This document shows positions 1 through 16,300 of a stretch of DNA of 64,000 bases, piece by piece (position 1 is the stretch's first letter; each line of letters starts with the position of its first letter). Below the pieces are notes generated by a model. That model ran no database searches. It had not been told where the DNA came from and was given only the letters and a program-made list of their open reading frames with translations. The position numbers and the translations under genes are program-made. Origin of the DNA: Microglena sp. YARC (lineage: Eukaryota; Chlorophyta; Chlorophyceae; Chlamydomonadales; Chlamydomonadaceae); the NCBI GenBank assembly GCA_022414725.1, contig JAJSRW010000016.1, positions 1 to 64,000 on the forward strand, read 5' to 3'.

Positions 1-3000
1 AAGTGAGTACACACAGAACGACAAAAAACTCAAAACATCACAAAATCAAAATCACAACAATTAAATCAAATCCAAAAACTCAAGCATCAAAGTACACATA
101 CACAATGCAGCCTCCACTCAGAGCCACAGCAAAGTAAAAGTAAACAGAACGCAAAAACTCCAAAACACACCAATATATATTATAAAATTTTGATAAAGCA
201 TAGGCTAGAATCATACACAATGAGGCAACCCATTGCTTCTGGTCAAGAAGCGAGTAAATATAGAACAGAGCAAAAACGCACACCGAAAAATAACACCCCA
301 CAATTCTTAAATATTAACATAAAGAAAAAGATTGTGCCACGTGGTAATATACACTACAATGCACGGCTCTCTGCTGCAGAACGACTGTATGAAGAACGGG
401 CATGTAAAAAACGCGAACCACACACATCAAAATTATAATCTATAGTACACAAATGATAAAATTGTAGGATTTGAGTAAAATTAACAACATATAGGCACAA
501 GCTCGTCTGCCTCAATTGAGCATAAAAGAACGAAAACAAAAAGAAAAACACACAGAGGATATAAAAGTTATAACAACAATGTGGAGGACTAAAACTAGGT
601 AATAATACAAACAACCTCTCCACCAGCTCAAAGTATCTTACGCTAAAGAAGCGAAACAACAACGAAAACACCAATAACACAGAATAAAAATAGCTAGACT
701 TAATTATATGCTAAGATACAAAATAGGAGCTAATAAACCAATTCCACAACACCTCTACCCATGCTATAAACAAGTGAGTAAAGAACGCTCAAGAAATTAT
801 ACGAAAAACACACATGTCCTACCAATTATAACCTTATACGAAGAATGATAAAATAGCACTAATACAAACAATGCACCTCTTCTGCTCAAGTGAGTAAAGA
901 ACGAAAAAAACGAAAACACCACAACATAAATCTATTAGATAAAATGATAAAGCATTTAGGTAAGACTCAACATACAATGCAAGCACACTCTCAAAAGGAG
1001 CAAAGAACGAAAAAAACGACAACAATTACTAGAAAATACAAAGATAACAGCCAGTAAGACATACACAACCGCACCTCTCATCCCACGCTGAGTAAAGAAA
1101 ACGCAAAAGAAACGAAAACATTGGGACACAATTATAATTATAAAATGATAAAAAAATAAGGTAATAACCAATACACATGCGAATACACTCGCACTTGCAA
1201 TTTTGAATAGTAAAAAAGAGACGAAATGCAAAATACGAAATCACAGGACAATTCCATGTGATAGCTGGGAATAGAACAACACTCGAATTCACCCTACATT
1301 GAATGTAATAATATAACAGTGAATCAACCTAATCGGAGTGCACAGCTCATTCGGTGCTAAAGTGACGTACACACGATAATCCCGAAAACGAAAACACACA
1401 AGTGTATTTATCATAAATAATGATGTAAAAAAGCAGTAATAATATCAAGCACCTCTCTCCAAGAGGACTCGAGTGATGTAAAGCCGAACGAAAAAAACCC
1501 AGATGCAAAGCCACAAATCACTGCTACATCAGATAAATAATCGATAACAGCATAAGCCAAGGTAAAATAACACACCCAACGCCACCGCTCTCTCATGTGA
1601 AGTCAAAGGGGAAACCGACCTACAAAAGATAAACCACAACGCGGTCTAAATTATAATATCATAGAAACCAACTGAAAATCAGATAATAACACAATATTTA
1701 ATTCACCTCTCTGAGAAGACTCAATGGTGCTGCATGAGTAACACGGAACGAAAAAAAAACGAAAACACAGAGATACCAAGCTTATACAATGTGATAAAAT
1801 GATAAAATCCACAGACACCGGTCATATTAATAGTATACATAAAAACAGACAAAGGTCGTCTGCCCCCCCTCAAAGCCGAGTAAAAGAAACGAAAACAACG
1901 GAACAAAAAGCACACATGTTGAACGAGGGAACAACATAACATGATAAAATACCACGTAAATAAACACGAATGCCACCTCTCTGCTATTCTAAATGTGCAG
2001 TAAAGAACGAAAAAAGTCGGCAAACACGAAAACCACCAATAATACATCATAACTGCCGCCGCCTAAGGCAATAGTAAAGCATAGGATTAAAACCTCACCG
2101 ACACTAGCTCAAGTCGAGTAAAGAACGGACACATCAAACGACGATACCACCAAATATACAAAACATGATAAACATAAAGTTTGAATACAATGCAACACCT
2201 CGCTGCTCAACGTAGCTTATAGATGAACAAAACATAACCGAGACTCACACAGACCTCACTTATACATTAACAAACTTGATACAAATACGGGATAATTAAA
2301 CCAAAGCAACCTCTCTGCTCGACGAATGAGTACCACCAAGTAAATAGACCACAACCAAAAAGAACTATATGTGATAAAAACACACAACGAATATCAATTG
2401 CCAGGACACAACTGACACTATAATTATGACAACACCGCAATACAATGCACTCTCGCTGCAACTAGATGGGATGTAAAAACAGAGGAAAAAAAACAGACGA
2501 AACACACGAAGGTAACATATTTGAACTAAAACGCAGTTAATGAGGAGACTCAGGTAATAATCACAAGCACCTCTAATCGCATCACAATAACAATTTGTCG
2601 CTGCATAGCTAAAGCAAGAACAGCAGACAACACGAAAACGAAAACAACAATATCTATAATATCTATAACATAATAAAATCGAGTGTGATACACATGAAAG
2701 TACGCAGTAATGGACACCATATGAACAATGCACTCCGCTGCTGGGAGATCAACCGCAGTGACTACCAAGAACCGAAAAAAACGACACGACCGCAGAGATA
2801 TATCAGCCACATCACAATGCTGTAATATTTAAATGTACAAAAATAAGCCGGTTTTAGTGTATGCTCTATACTCAATGGCACGAGGTACTGAACTCAACTG
2901 CTGTATTAATCAGCCCATGCAAGTGAATGTGGGATAAAAACTCAAAGTCGACAATATAAACAGCCATCAGAGACACACACTAAAGTTACTATATAGCATT

Positions 3001-6000
3001 ACAGTAGTCAAAATGATAAAATGCATGCTAGAGTATACTGATAAAGCAACTAATGGAGCCAACGCTCTCGTTGACTATCCACATATCGTGCAGCTCAACA
3101 CGAACGAAAAAAAGGTTATATATACACTAAAACGTGTGGCCATTATAATTAAATAATGAATGATAAGACGAGCAATAGAGGTAAATCAATTGAGCAAATA
3201 TGTGGCAGCGCCTCTAATGCAGCTAGATTAAACAAAACCGACGCGAAACGAAAAAGAGTAATAGAGACAACACAAAATTATAATAAAAATGATAAGTTCA
3301 ATACGGTTAATGAATCAGATCTGCACCAACGCTGCTCAGTGCGTTGCTCGACTGTTGAGGGACGTAGCAGAAACAACATAACAAACGAAACACACACAAC
3401 CACTCTACAATTGATAATAACGATGACAACATATAAATGATGAAGTAGGTTGTACGGTATCTAATATTACAAGCATCTGGTCACTAGTGCATTATCGCGT
3501 GTGATTGCTAATAGAACGACAAAACAACACGAAAAAAAACGAACACACACAAATAACAACTATAACAACAACCATCGTATATTTAAATAAGGTAACACTA
3601 ATACATGCACCTAACTTCTGCTGGTGTGTAGTCTATAAGACACCGAAAAAAACGAAAACACACATGATACATAAATTACTAACAGGATTCTATACAAGCG
3701 GAGGCGTCTACAACATCGTGTGATAGCCTCTCTGCGCACGGCCGTCAACCCAGTGAGTAACTGAACGAAAAAACCGAACATCACAATTATAATATTGAAT
3801 AACAATGATACAAAATAAGTTAGACCAATAATACAATCGCACCTCGTTCATTGGGCTATTTGACAACCTGTGAGTAAAAAGAACGAAAAAAAACACGCAA
3901 AAAGTCACACACAAGTTTATCATATACAACATACTATAAAAATGATAAAATAGGGCTAATAAATTCGCACAGAATGCAACCTCCTTGCTCGAAAGTAACG
4001 GTAAACAGAACGACCAACATAAACGACAAAGAGCCACACAATTATACATTATAAAATAGATTTAAAACTAAAGTAATATAAACAACCAATGACACCTCCT
4101 TGCTGCAAGCACAGCCAATGCCAAACGTGAGTAAAGAACGAAAAAAAAACGAAAACCCACACAATTATTAATTATTACCAAATGATCATAAAATAAGGCG
4201 CGTAAATAATACCAAACATGCACCTCTCTGCTCCAAAGTGAGTATCAAAAACTTCACAACGAAACAAAACGCTAGGAGTGTGAAAACACAACAACCTTCA
4301 TAGACTTATGCAAACATGATAAATCAGAGGGATAATACAACTGGACTCTGCTCAGGGAGAGTGAGGAGGGTAATACAACAGAAAACACACATAAATAAAA
4401 TGATAAAATATCACGGTAATAATAACAAGATGCACCTCTTATGCTCAACGTAAGTGAGTTAAAGAACGAAAAAAAACACGAAACACAAATTACGATAACT
4501 TATAAAATGATAAAATATGGAGGTAATAATACAACATGCACCACCTCCTGCTTCAGTGGCGTGTAAGAGGAACGAAAAAACAAAAAACACACAAAATTCG
4601 GCAATATATAATCAGAAAACTGTAAACTAACGAATAATCAACTGGCAACGTCACTTAGCTAACCAGGCACCCTTCACAAGTGCATAACACACGAAAAAAA
4701 ACAAAGCAAAACGAGGCACCAATTCAAAAAGTAACAAAACTGATAACAATCAGGTATAATGCAAGCAACCATCTCACTCGCTCAAGTGAGAGACAATAAG
4801 ACAACAACAAAAACAGACAACCACATAATTATCCACAAATTAGATAACAAATGAGAAAGACTCGAATAAAATACGACACGTATATATACCAGACCCATCT
4901 CTGCTAACAGTGAAGACAACCAACAGAGAACAAAACGACGCAGCTAACGACAGACACCTCTCTGCTCAAAGTGGTAAACTAAAATACAGACACACCCAGA
5001 ATCACAATGACACCATCTAGCTCGAAACTGTGCACGTACAACCAACGACCAAAAACAGCGATACACAGATATAATTAACAATTATCAGAAAACCAAATAA
5101 AATAGGGATAATGAACTAAAATGCCACCTACTCTCGAACTAGCAGACTAAAAGGAACCACAAAAACTCGAAGAACACACACAAGATCAACAACTACAGGA
5201 ACACTGCCACAGTGAGTATGAGACAGAACTAAGGAACGACAAAGACTAAAAATTACACAGCACCTCATCTAGCTCCAAAAGTGAGAACAAGGAAACGAAA
5301 AAAAACGGAAACACACACATAACAATTATAACAGACACGACTATGACAGAACATATAAATAACTACTTACCGTGAAAATAGACTAAAAGCAACGAATAAA
5401 CGAAAAACACAACCAATATGCTAAAACCCACTCATAAATACGCCAATAAAAGAGTAAAATACTGCTACTCTGCCTAAGTGCAGTAAAGAAACCGGAAACA
5501 AACGAAACACACACATTTATAATTATAAACATGATAAAACGGACTAAAATCTACAATCCCACCCTATCCCTGAAGTGACCTAAAGACACAAAACAAAAAA
5601 CGAAAACAACACAAATACCGACTCAACACTTATACAAAAAATGATACAAAGTAATAAAATACAATACCTTCATATAACCGTGAAAAAGGCACGAACAAAA
5701 ATCGAAAAAACAACTACAGCCTAGGTAAATAAACAATACAAACAGAGGTAATAGAAGCACATCGCCACCTCCTGCGCTCAGTGAAAAACAGAAGCGAACA
5801 AACACGAACAAGACACAACACGTGACACAAGTAAAACTTATGAAAAAGGATAAATAATCAGCTAAGAAATAAAATACACTCTACGCTCAAAGAGTAAAGA
5901 CCGAAAAAACGAAAACACACCAATTTAAATATTATAAACATAAATGATAAAATAGGTAATACAATGCACCTCTCTGCCAAGTTGACTAAAGACAAGAAAA

Positions 6001-7300
6001 ACCGAAACACACAACCATAAACATCATCACCAAATCATAAAGAACCACCTAAATTATACACACAGCACCCCTCTGCTCCAAGTGAGTAAAGAACCGAAAA
6101 AAAACCGAAAACACACACAATTATAATTATAAAATGATAAAATAGGTAATAATACAATGGCACCTCTCTGCTCATAGTGAGTAAAGAACGAAAAAACGAA
6201 AACACACAATTATAATTATAAAATGAAAAATAAGGTAATAATTAGTTACAATGCACCTCTGCTGCTTCAATGTGAGTAAAGGTACGAAACAACGAAAAAA
6301 CACACAACTATATGAATTAATAAAAATAAAAATAGGTAATAATACCGGTAACTAAATACAATGCACCCTCGTTCAAGTGAAGTAAAGAACGAAAAAAAAC
6401 GAAAACACACAATTATAATTATTAAAAATGATAAAATAGGTAAAATACAATGCACCTCTCTGCTACAAGTGAGTAAAGAACGAAAAAACGAAAACACACA
6501 ATTATAATTAAAAATTGGAAAAAGGGTAAAAAATGACGCCTCTGCTCCAAGCTAAACCGCAAGCGACAAAAAAGAAAACACACAATAAATAAAAATATAA
6601 AATAGGTAAATACAATGCTACCTCTCTTGGCTTCAAGTGTCAGTAAAGAACGAAAAAAAACGAAAACACCATTATAATTATAAAATGATAAAATAGGTAA
6701 ATAATAACCAATGCACCTCTCTGCAAAGTCAAGAGTAAAAGAACGGAAAAAAACAACCGAAAAAAAAACACACAACAATTATAATTATAAAATGATATTA
6801 AAATACCTGCTAATGAGTACAATGTGGCACCTCTCGCTTCATTTTAAAATGAAAATATAAAATAGGTAATAATACAATGGCACCTCTCTGCTCAAAGTGA
6901 GTAAAGAACGAAAAAACGAAAACCACACACAATTATAATTATAAAATGATAAAATAGGTACATAATACAATGCACCTCTCTGCTCAAGTGAGTATGATAC
7001 GAAAAAAACGAAAACACACAATTATCAATTATAAAACTCTCTGATAAAAACGAAAAAACGAAAACACACACAATAGTATAAAATGTAATAATTACAATGG
7101 CACCTCTCTGCTCAACAAGTGATTAAAGAACGAAAAAAAACACACAATTATAATTATTAAAATGAAAATATAGGTGAATAATACAGAACAAATATAATTA
7201 TAAAATGATTAAAATAATGGTAATAATACTGCACCTTCTCTGCTCAAGTGAGTAAGAACGAAAAAAACGAACACACAATAGAATTGAAAACAAACGAAAA
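1..7300 (+). repeat. Degenerate left part of the 88-bp satellite array
   Basis: The landmarks of the downstream satellite unit recur about every 85-95 bases: AATTATAATTATAAAATG, TAATACAATGCACCTCTC, GCTCAAGTGAGTAAAGAACG and an A-run before CGAAAACACAC. They are broken by many single-base insertions and deletions, plus substitutions, heaviest in the first 5 kb and fading toward 7 kb. No gene is visible. Antisense peptides of 60-140 residues here are translations of the T-rich complement. Either an old, decayed array edge or a poorly corrected part of the assembly could produce this picture. Confidence 0.9.
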
Positions 7301-10300
7301 CACACAATATTAAATAATGATAAAATAGGTAATAATACAATGCACCTCTACTGCTTCAAATGAGTAAAGAAGAAAAAAACGAAAAACACACAATTATAAT
7401 TATAAAATGATAAAATAGGTAATAATACCAATGCACCTCTCTGCTCAAGTGGAGTAAAGAACGAAAAAAACGAAAACAGCACAATTATAAATTATAAAAT
7501 GATAAAAGTAGGTAATAATACAATGCACCTCTCTGCCGCAAGTGAGTAAAGAACGAAAAAAACGAAAACACAATTATAATTATAAAATGATAAAATAGGT
7601 AATAATACAATGCACCTCTCTGCTCAAGTGAGTAAAGACGAAAAAAACGAAACACACAATTATAATTATAAAATGATAAATAGGTAATAATACAATGCAC
7701 CTCTCTGCTCAAGTGAGTAAAGAACGAAAAAAACGAAACACACATTATAATTATAAAATGATAAAATAGGTAATACAATGCACCTCTCTGCTCAAGTGAA
7801 GTAAAGAACGAAAAAAACGAAAACACACAATTATAAATTATAAAATGATAAAATAGGTAATAATACAATGCACCTCTCTGCTCAAGTGAGTAAAGAACGA
7901 AAAAAACGAAAAACACACAATTATAATTATAAAATGATAAAATAGGTAATAATACAATGCACCTCTCTGCTCAAGTGAGTAAAGAACGAAAAAAACGAAA
8001 ACACCACAATTATAATTATAAAATGATAAAATAGGTAATAATACAATGCACCTCTCTGCTCAAGTGAGTAAGAACGAAAAAAACGAAAACACACAATTAT
8101 AATTTATAAAATGATAAAATAGGTAATAATACAATGCACCTCTCTGCTCAAGTGAGTAAAGAACGAAAAAAACGAAAACACACAATTATAATTATAAAAA
8201 TGATAAAATAGGTAATAATACAATGCACCTCTCTGCTCAAGTGAGTAAAGAACGAAAAAAACGAAAACACACAATTATAATTATAAAATGATAAAATAGT
8301 AATAATACAATGCACCTCTCTGCTCAAGTGAGTAAAGAACGAAAAAAACGAAAACACACAATTATAATTATAAAATGATAAAATAGGTAATAATACAATG
8401 CACCTCTCTGCTCAAGTGAGTAAAGAACGAAAAAAACGAAAACACACAATTATAATTATAAAATGATAAAATAGGTAATAATACAATGCACCTCTCTGCT
8501 CAAGTGAGTAAAGAACGAAAAAAACGAAAACACACAATTATAATTATAAAATGATAAAATAGGTAATAATACAATGCACCTCTCTGCTCAAGTGAGTAAA
8601 GAACGAAAAAAAACGAAAACACACAATTATAATTATAAAATGATAAAATAGGTAATAATACAATGCACCTCTCTGCTCAAGTGAGTAAAGAACGAAAAAA
8701 ACGAAAACACACAATTATAATTATAAAATGATAAAATAGGTAATAATACAATGCACCTCTCTGCTCAAGTGAGTAAAGAACGAAAAAAAACGAAAACACA
8801 CAATTATAATTATAAAATGATAAAATAGGTAATAATACAATGCACCTCTCTGCTCAAGTGAGTAAAGAACGAAAAAAACGAAAACACACAATTATAATTA
8901 TAAAATGATAAAATAGGTAATAATACAATGCACCTCTCTGCTCAAGTGAGTAAAGAACGAAAAAAAACGAAAACACACAATTATAATTATAAAATGATAA
9001 AATAGGTAATAATACAATGCACCTCTCTGCTCAAGTGAGTAAAGAACGAAAAAAACGAAAAACACACAATTATAATTATAAAATGATAAAATAGGTAATA
9101 ATACAATGCACCTCTCTGCTCAAGTGAGTAAAGAACGAAAAAAACGAAAAACACACAATTATAATTATAAAATGATAAAATAGGTAATAATACAATGCAC
9201 CTCTCTGCTCAAGTGAGTAAAGAACGAAAAAACGAAAACACACAATTATAATTATAAAATGATAAAATAGGTAATAATACAATGCACCTCTCTGCTCAAG
9301 TGAGTAAAGAACGAAAAAAACGAAAACACACAATTATAATTATAAAATGATAAAATAGGTAATAATACAATGCACCTCTCTGCTCAAGTGAGTAAAGAAC
9401 GAAAAAAAACGAAAACACACAATTATAATTATAAAATGATAAAATAGGTAATAATACAATGCACCTCTCTGCTCAAGTGAGTAAAGAACGAAAAAAAACG
9501 AAAACACACAATTATAATTATAAAATGATAAAATAGGTAATAATACAATGCACCTCTCTGCTCAAGTGAGTAAAGAACGAAAAAAACGAAAACACACAAT
9601 TATAATTATAAAATGATAAAATAGGTAATAATACAATGCACCTCTCTGCTCAAGTGAGTAAAGAACGAAAAAAACGAAAACACACAATTATAATTATAAA
9701 ATGATAAAATAGGTAATAATACAATGCACCTCTCTGCTCAAGTGAGTAAAGAACGAAAAAAACGAAAACACACAATTATAATTATAAAATGATAAAATAG
9801 GTAATAATACAATGCACCTCTCTGCTCAAGTGAGTAAAGAACGAAAAAAACGAAAACACACAATTATAATTATAAAATGATAAAATAGGTAATAATACAA
9901 TGCACCTCTCTGCTCAAGTGAGTAAAGAACGAAAAAAACGAAAACACACAATTATAATTATAAAATGATAAAATAGGTAATAATACAATGCACCTCTCTG
10001 CTCAAGTGAGTAAAGAACGAAAAAAACGAAAACACACAATTATAATTATAAAATGATAAAATAGGTAATAATACAATGCACCTCTCTGCTCAAGTGAGTA
10101 AAGAACGAAAAAAACGAAAACACACAATTATAATTATAAAATGATAAAATAGGTAATAATACAATGCACCTCTCTGCTCAAGTGAGTAAAGAACGAAAAA
10201 AACGAAAAACACACAATTATAATTATAAAATGATAAAATAGGTAATAATACAATGCACCTCTCTGCTCAAGTGAGTAAAGAACGAAAAAAACGAAAACAC

Positions 10301-13300
10301 ACAATTATAATTATAAAATGATAAAATAGGTAATAATACAATGCACCTCTCTGCTCAAGTGAGTAAAGAACGAAAAAAACGAAAACACACAATTATAATT
10401 ATAAAATGATAAAATAGGTAATAATACAATGCACCTCTCTGCTCAAGTGAGTAAAGAACGAAAAAAAAAACGAAAACACACAATTATAATTATAAAATGA
10501 TAAAATAGGTAATAATACAATGCACCTCTCTGCTCAAGTGAGTAAAGAACGAAAAAAAAAACGAAAACACACAATTATAATTATAAAATGATAAAATAGG
10601 TAATAATACAATGCACCTCTCTGCTCAAGTGAGTAAAGAACGAAAAAAACGAAAACACACAATTATAATTATAAAATGATAAAATAGGTAATAATACAAT
10701 GCACCTCTCTGCTCAAGTGAGTAAAGAACGAAAAAAACGAAAACACACAATTATAATTATAAAATGATAAAATAGGTAATAATACAATGCACCTCTCTGC
10801 TCAAGTGAGTAAAGAACGAAAAAAACGAAAACACACAATTATAATTATAAAATGATAAAATAGGTAATAATACAATGCACCTCTCTGCTCAAGTGAGTAA
10901 AGAACGAAAAAAACGAAAACACACAATTATAATTATAAAATGATAAAATAGGTAATAATACAATGCACCTCTCTGCTCAAGTGAGTAAAGAACGAAAAAA
11001 AACGAAAACACACAATTATAATTATAAAATGATAAAATAGGTAATAATACAATGCACCTCTCTGCTCAAGTGAGTAAAGAACGAAAAAAAAACGAAAACA
11101 CACAATTATAATTATAAAATGATAAAATAGGTAATAATACAATGCACCTCTCTGCTCAAGTGAGTAAAGAACGAAAAAAACGAAAACACACAATTATAAT
11201 TATAAAATGATAAAATAGGTAATAATACAATGCACCTCTCTGCTCAAGTGAGTAAAGAACGAAAAAAACGAAAACACACAATTATAATTATAAAATGATA
11301 AAATAGGTAATAATACAATGCACCTCTCTGCTCAAGTGAGTAAAGAACGAAAAAAACGAAAACACACAATTATAATTATAAAATGATAAAATAGGTAATA
11401 ATACAATGCACCTCTCTGCTCAAGTGAGTAAAGAACGAAAAAAACGAAAACACACAATTATAATTATAAAATGATAAAATAGGTAATAATACAATGCACC
11501 TCTCTGCTCAAGTGAGTAAAGAACGAAAAAAAACGAAAACACACAATTATAATTATAAAATGATAAAATAGGTAATAATACAATGCACCTCTCTGCTCAA
11601 GTGAGTAAAGAACGAAAAAAACGAAAACACACAATTATAATTATAAAATGATAAAATAGGTAATAATACAATGCACCTCTCTGCTCAAGTGAGTAAAGAA
11701 CGAAAAAAAACGAAACACACAATTATAATTATAAAATGATAAAATAGGTAATAATACAATGCACCTCTCTGCTCAAGTGAGTAAAGAACGAAAAAAACGA
11801 AAACACACAATTATAATTATAAAATGATAAAATAGGTAATAATACAATGCACCTCTCTGCTCAAGTGAGTAAAGAACGAAAAAAAACGAAAACACACAAT
11901 TATAATTATAAAATGATAAAATAGGTAATAATACAATGCACCTCTCTGCTCAAGTGAGTAAAGAACGAAAAAAAACGAAAACACACAATTATAATTATAA
12001 AATGATAAAATAGGTAATAATACAATGCACCTCTCTGCTCAAGTGAGTAAAGAACGAAAAAAACGAAAACACACAATTATAATTATAAAATGATAAAATA
12101 GGTAATAATACAATGCACCTCTCTGCTCAAGTGAGTAAAGAACGAAAAAAACGAAAACACACAATTATAATTATAAAATGATAAAATAGGTAATAATACA
12201 ATGCACCTCTCTGCTCAAGTGAGTAAAGAACGAAAAAAACGAAAACACACAATTATAATTATAAAATGATAAAATAGGTAATAATACAATGCACCTCTCT
12301 GCTCAAGTGAGTAAAGAACGAAAAAAAACGAAAACACACAATTATAATTATAAAATGATAAAATAGGTAATAATACAATGCACCTCTCTGCTCAAGTGAG
12401 TAAAGAACGAAAAAAACGAAAACACACAATTATAATTATAAAATGATAAAATAGGTAATAATACAATGCACCTCTCTGCTCAAGTGAGTAAAGAACGAAA
12501 AAAAACGAAAAACACACAATTATAATTATAAAATGATAAAATAGGTAATAATACAATGCACCTCTCTGCTCAAGTGAGTAAAGAACGAAAAAAACGAAAA
12601 CACACAATTATAATTATAAAATGATAAAATAGGTAATAATACAATGCACCTCTCTGCTCAAGTGAGTAAAGAACGAAAAAAAAACGAAAACACACAATTA
12701 TAATTATAAAATGATAAAATAGGTAATAATACAATGCACCTCTCTGCTCAAGTGAGTAAAGAACGAAAAAAAACGAAAACACACAATTATAATTATAAAA
12801 TGATAAAATAGGTAATAATACAATGCACCTCTCTGCTCAAGTGAGTAAAGAACGAAAAAAAAACGAAAACACACAATTATAATTATAAAATGATAAAATA
12901 GGTAATAATACAATGCACCTCTCTGCTCAAGTGAGTAAAGAACGAAAAAAAACGAAAACACACAATTATAATTATAAAATGATAAAATAGGTAATAATAC
13001 AATGCACCTCTCTGCTCAAGTGAGTAAAGAACGAAAAAAACGAAAACACACAATTATAATTATAAAATGATAAAATAGGTAATAATACAATGCACCTCTC
13101 TGCTCAAGTGAGTAAAGAACGAAAAAAAAACGAAAACACACAATTATAATTATAAAATGATAAAATAGGTAATAATACAATGCACCTCTCTGCTCAAGTG
13201 AGTAAAGAACGAAAAAAACGAAAACACACAATTATAATTATAAAATGATAAAATAGGTAATAATACAATGCACCTCTCTGCTCAAGTGAGTAAAGAACGA

Positions 13301-16300
13301 AAAAAACGAAAACACACAATTATAATTATAAAATGATAAAATAGGTAATAATACAATGCACCTCTCTGCTCAAGTGAGTAAAGAACGAAAAAAACGAAAA
13401 CACACAATTATAATTATAAAATGATAAAATAGGTAATAATACAATGCACCTCTCTGCTCAAGTGAGTAAAGAACGAAAAAAAAAACGAAAACACACAATT
13501 ATAATTATAAAATGATAAAATAGGTAATAATACAATGCACCTCTCTGCTCAAGTGAGTAAAGAACGAAAAAAACGAAAAACACACAATTATAATTATAAA
13601 ATGATAAAATAGGTAATAATACAATGCACCTCTCTGCTCAAGTGAGTAAAGAACGAAAAAACGAAAACACACAATTATAATTATAAAATGATAAAATAGG
13701 TAATAATACAATGCACCTCTCTGCTCAAGTGAGTAAAGAACGAAAAAAACGAAAACACACAATTATAATTATAAAATGATAAAATAGGTAATAATACAAT
13801 GCACCTCTCTGCTCAAGTGAGTAAAGAACGAAAAAAACGAAAACACACAATTATAATTATAAAATGATAAAATAGGTAATAATACAATGCACCTCTCTGC
13901 TCAAGTGAGTAAAGAACGAAAAAAACGAAAACACACAATTATAATTATAAAATGATAAAATAGGTAATAATACAATGCACCTCTCTGCTCAAGTGAGTAA
14001 AGAACGAAAAAAACGAAAACACACAATTATAATTATAAAATGATAAAATAGGTAATAATACAATGCACCTCTCTGCTCAAGTGAGTAAAGAACGAAAAAA
14101 ACGAAAACACACAATTATAATTATAAAATGATAAAATAGGTAATAATACAATGCACCTCTCTGCTCAAGTGAGTAAAGAACGAAAAAAACGAAAAACACA
14201 CAATTATAATTATAAAATGATAAAATAGGTAATAATACAATGCACCTCTCTGCTCAAGTGAGTAAAGAACGAAAAAAACGAAAACACACAATTATAATTA
14301 TAAAATGATAAAATAGGTAATAATACAATGCACCTCTCTGCTCAAGTGAGTAAAGAACGAAAAAAACGAAAAACACACAATTATAATTATAAAATGATAA
14401 AATAGGTAATAATACAATGCACCTCTCTGCTCAAGTGAGTAAAGAACGAAAAAAACGAAAAACACACAATTATAATTATAAAATGATAAAATAGGTAATA
14501 ATACAATGCACCTCTCTGCTCAAGTGAGTAAAGAACGAAAAAAAACGAAAACACACAATTATAATTATAAAATGATAAAATAGGTAATAATACAATGCAC
14601 CTCTCTGCTCAAGTGAGTAAAGAACGAAAAAAACGAAAACACACAATTATAATTATAAAAATGATAAAATAGGTAATAAATACAATGCACCTCTCTGCTC
14701 AAGTGAGTAAAGAACGAAAAAAACGAAAACACACAATTATAATTATAAAATGATAAAATAGGTAATAATACAATGCACCTCTCTGCTCAAGTGAGTAAAG
14801 AACGAAAAAAACGAAAACACACAATTATAATTATAAAATGATAAAATAGGTAATAATACAATGCACCTCTCTGCTCAAGTGAGTAAAGAACGAAAAAAAC
14901 GAAAACACACAATTATAATTATAAAATGATAAAATAGGTAATAATACAATGCACCTCTCTGCTCAAGTGAGTAAAGAACGAAAAAAACGAAAACACACAA
15001 TTATAATTATAAAATGATAAAATAGGTAATAATACAATGCACCTCTCTGCTCAAGTGAGTAAAGAACGAAAAAAACGAAAACACACAATTATAATTATAA
15101 AATGATAAAATAGGTAATAATACAATGCACCTCTCTGCTCAAGTGAGTAAAGAACGAAAAAAACGAAAACACACAATTATAATTATAAAATGATAAAATA
15201 GGTAATAATACAATGCACCTCTCTGCTCAAGTGAGTAAAGAACGAAAAAAACGAAAACACACAATTATAATTATAAAATGATAAAATAGGTAATAATACA
15301 ATGCACCTCTCTGCTCAAGTGAGTAAAGAACGAAAAAAACGAAAAACACACAATTATAATTATAAAATGATAAAATAGGTAATAATACAATGCACCTCTC
15401 TGCTCAAGTGAGTAAAGAACGAAAAAAACGAAAACACACAATTATAATTATAAAATGATAAAATAGGTAATAATACAATGCACCTCTCTGCTCAAGTGAG
15501 TAAAGAACGAAAAAAACGAAAACACACAATTATAATTATAAAATGATAAAATAGGTAATAATACAATGCACCTCTCTGCTCAAGTGAGTAAAGAACGAAA
15601 AAAACGAAAACACACAATTATAATTATAAAATGATAAAATAGGTAATAATACAATGCACCTCTCTGCTCAAGTGAGTAAAGAACGAAAAAAACGAAAACA
15701 CACAATTATAATTATAAAATGATAAAATAGGTAATAATACAATGCACCTCTCTGCTCAAGTGAGTAAAGAACGAAAAAAACGAAAACACACAATTATAAT
15801 TATAAAATGATAAAATAGGTAATAATACAATGCACCTCTCTGCTCAAGTGAGTAAAGAACGAAAAAAACGAAAACACACAATTATAATTATAAAATGATA
15901 AAATAGGTAATAATACAATGCACCTCTCTGCTCAAGTGAGTAAAGAACGAAAAAAACGAAAACACACAATTATAATTATAAAATGATAAAATAGGTAATA
16001 ATACAATGCACCTCTCTGCTCAAGTGAGTAAAGAACGAAAAAAAACGAAAACACACAATTATAATTATAAAATGATAAAATAGGTAATAATACAATGCAC
16101 CTCTCTGCTCAAGTGAGTAAAGAACGAAAAAAACGAAAACACACAATTATAATTATAAAATGATAAAATAGGTAATAATACAATGCACCTCTCTGCTCAA
16201 GTGAGTAAAGAACGAAAAAAACGAAAACACACAATTATAATTATAAAATGATAAAATAGGTAATAATACAATGCACCTCTCTGCTCAAGTGAGTAAAGAA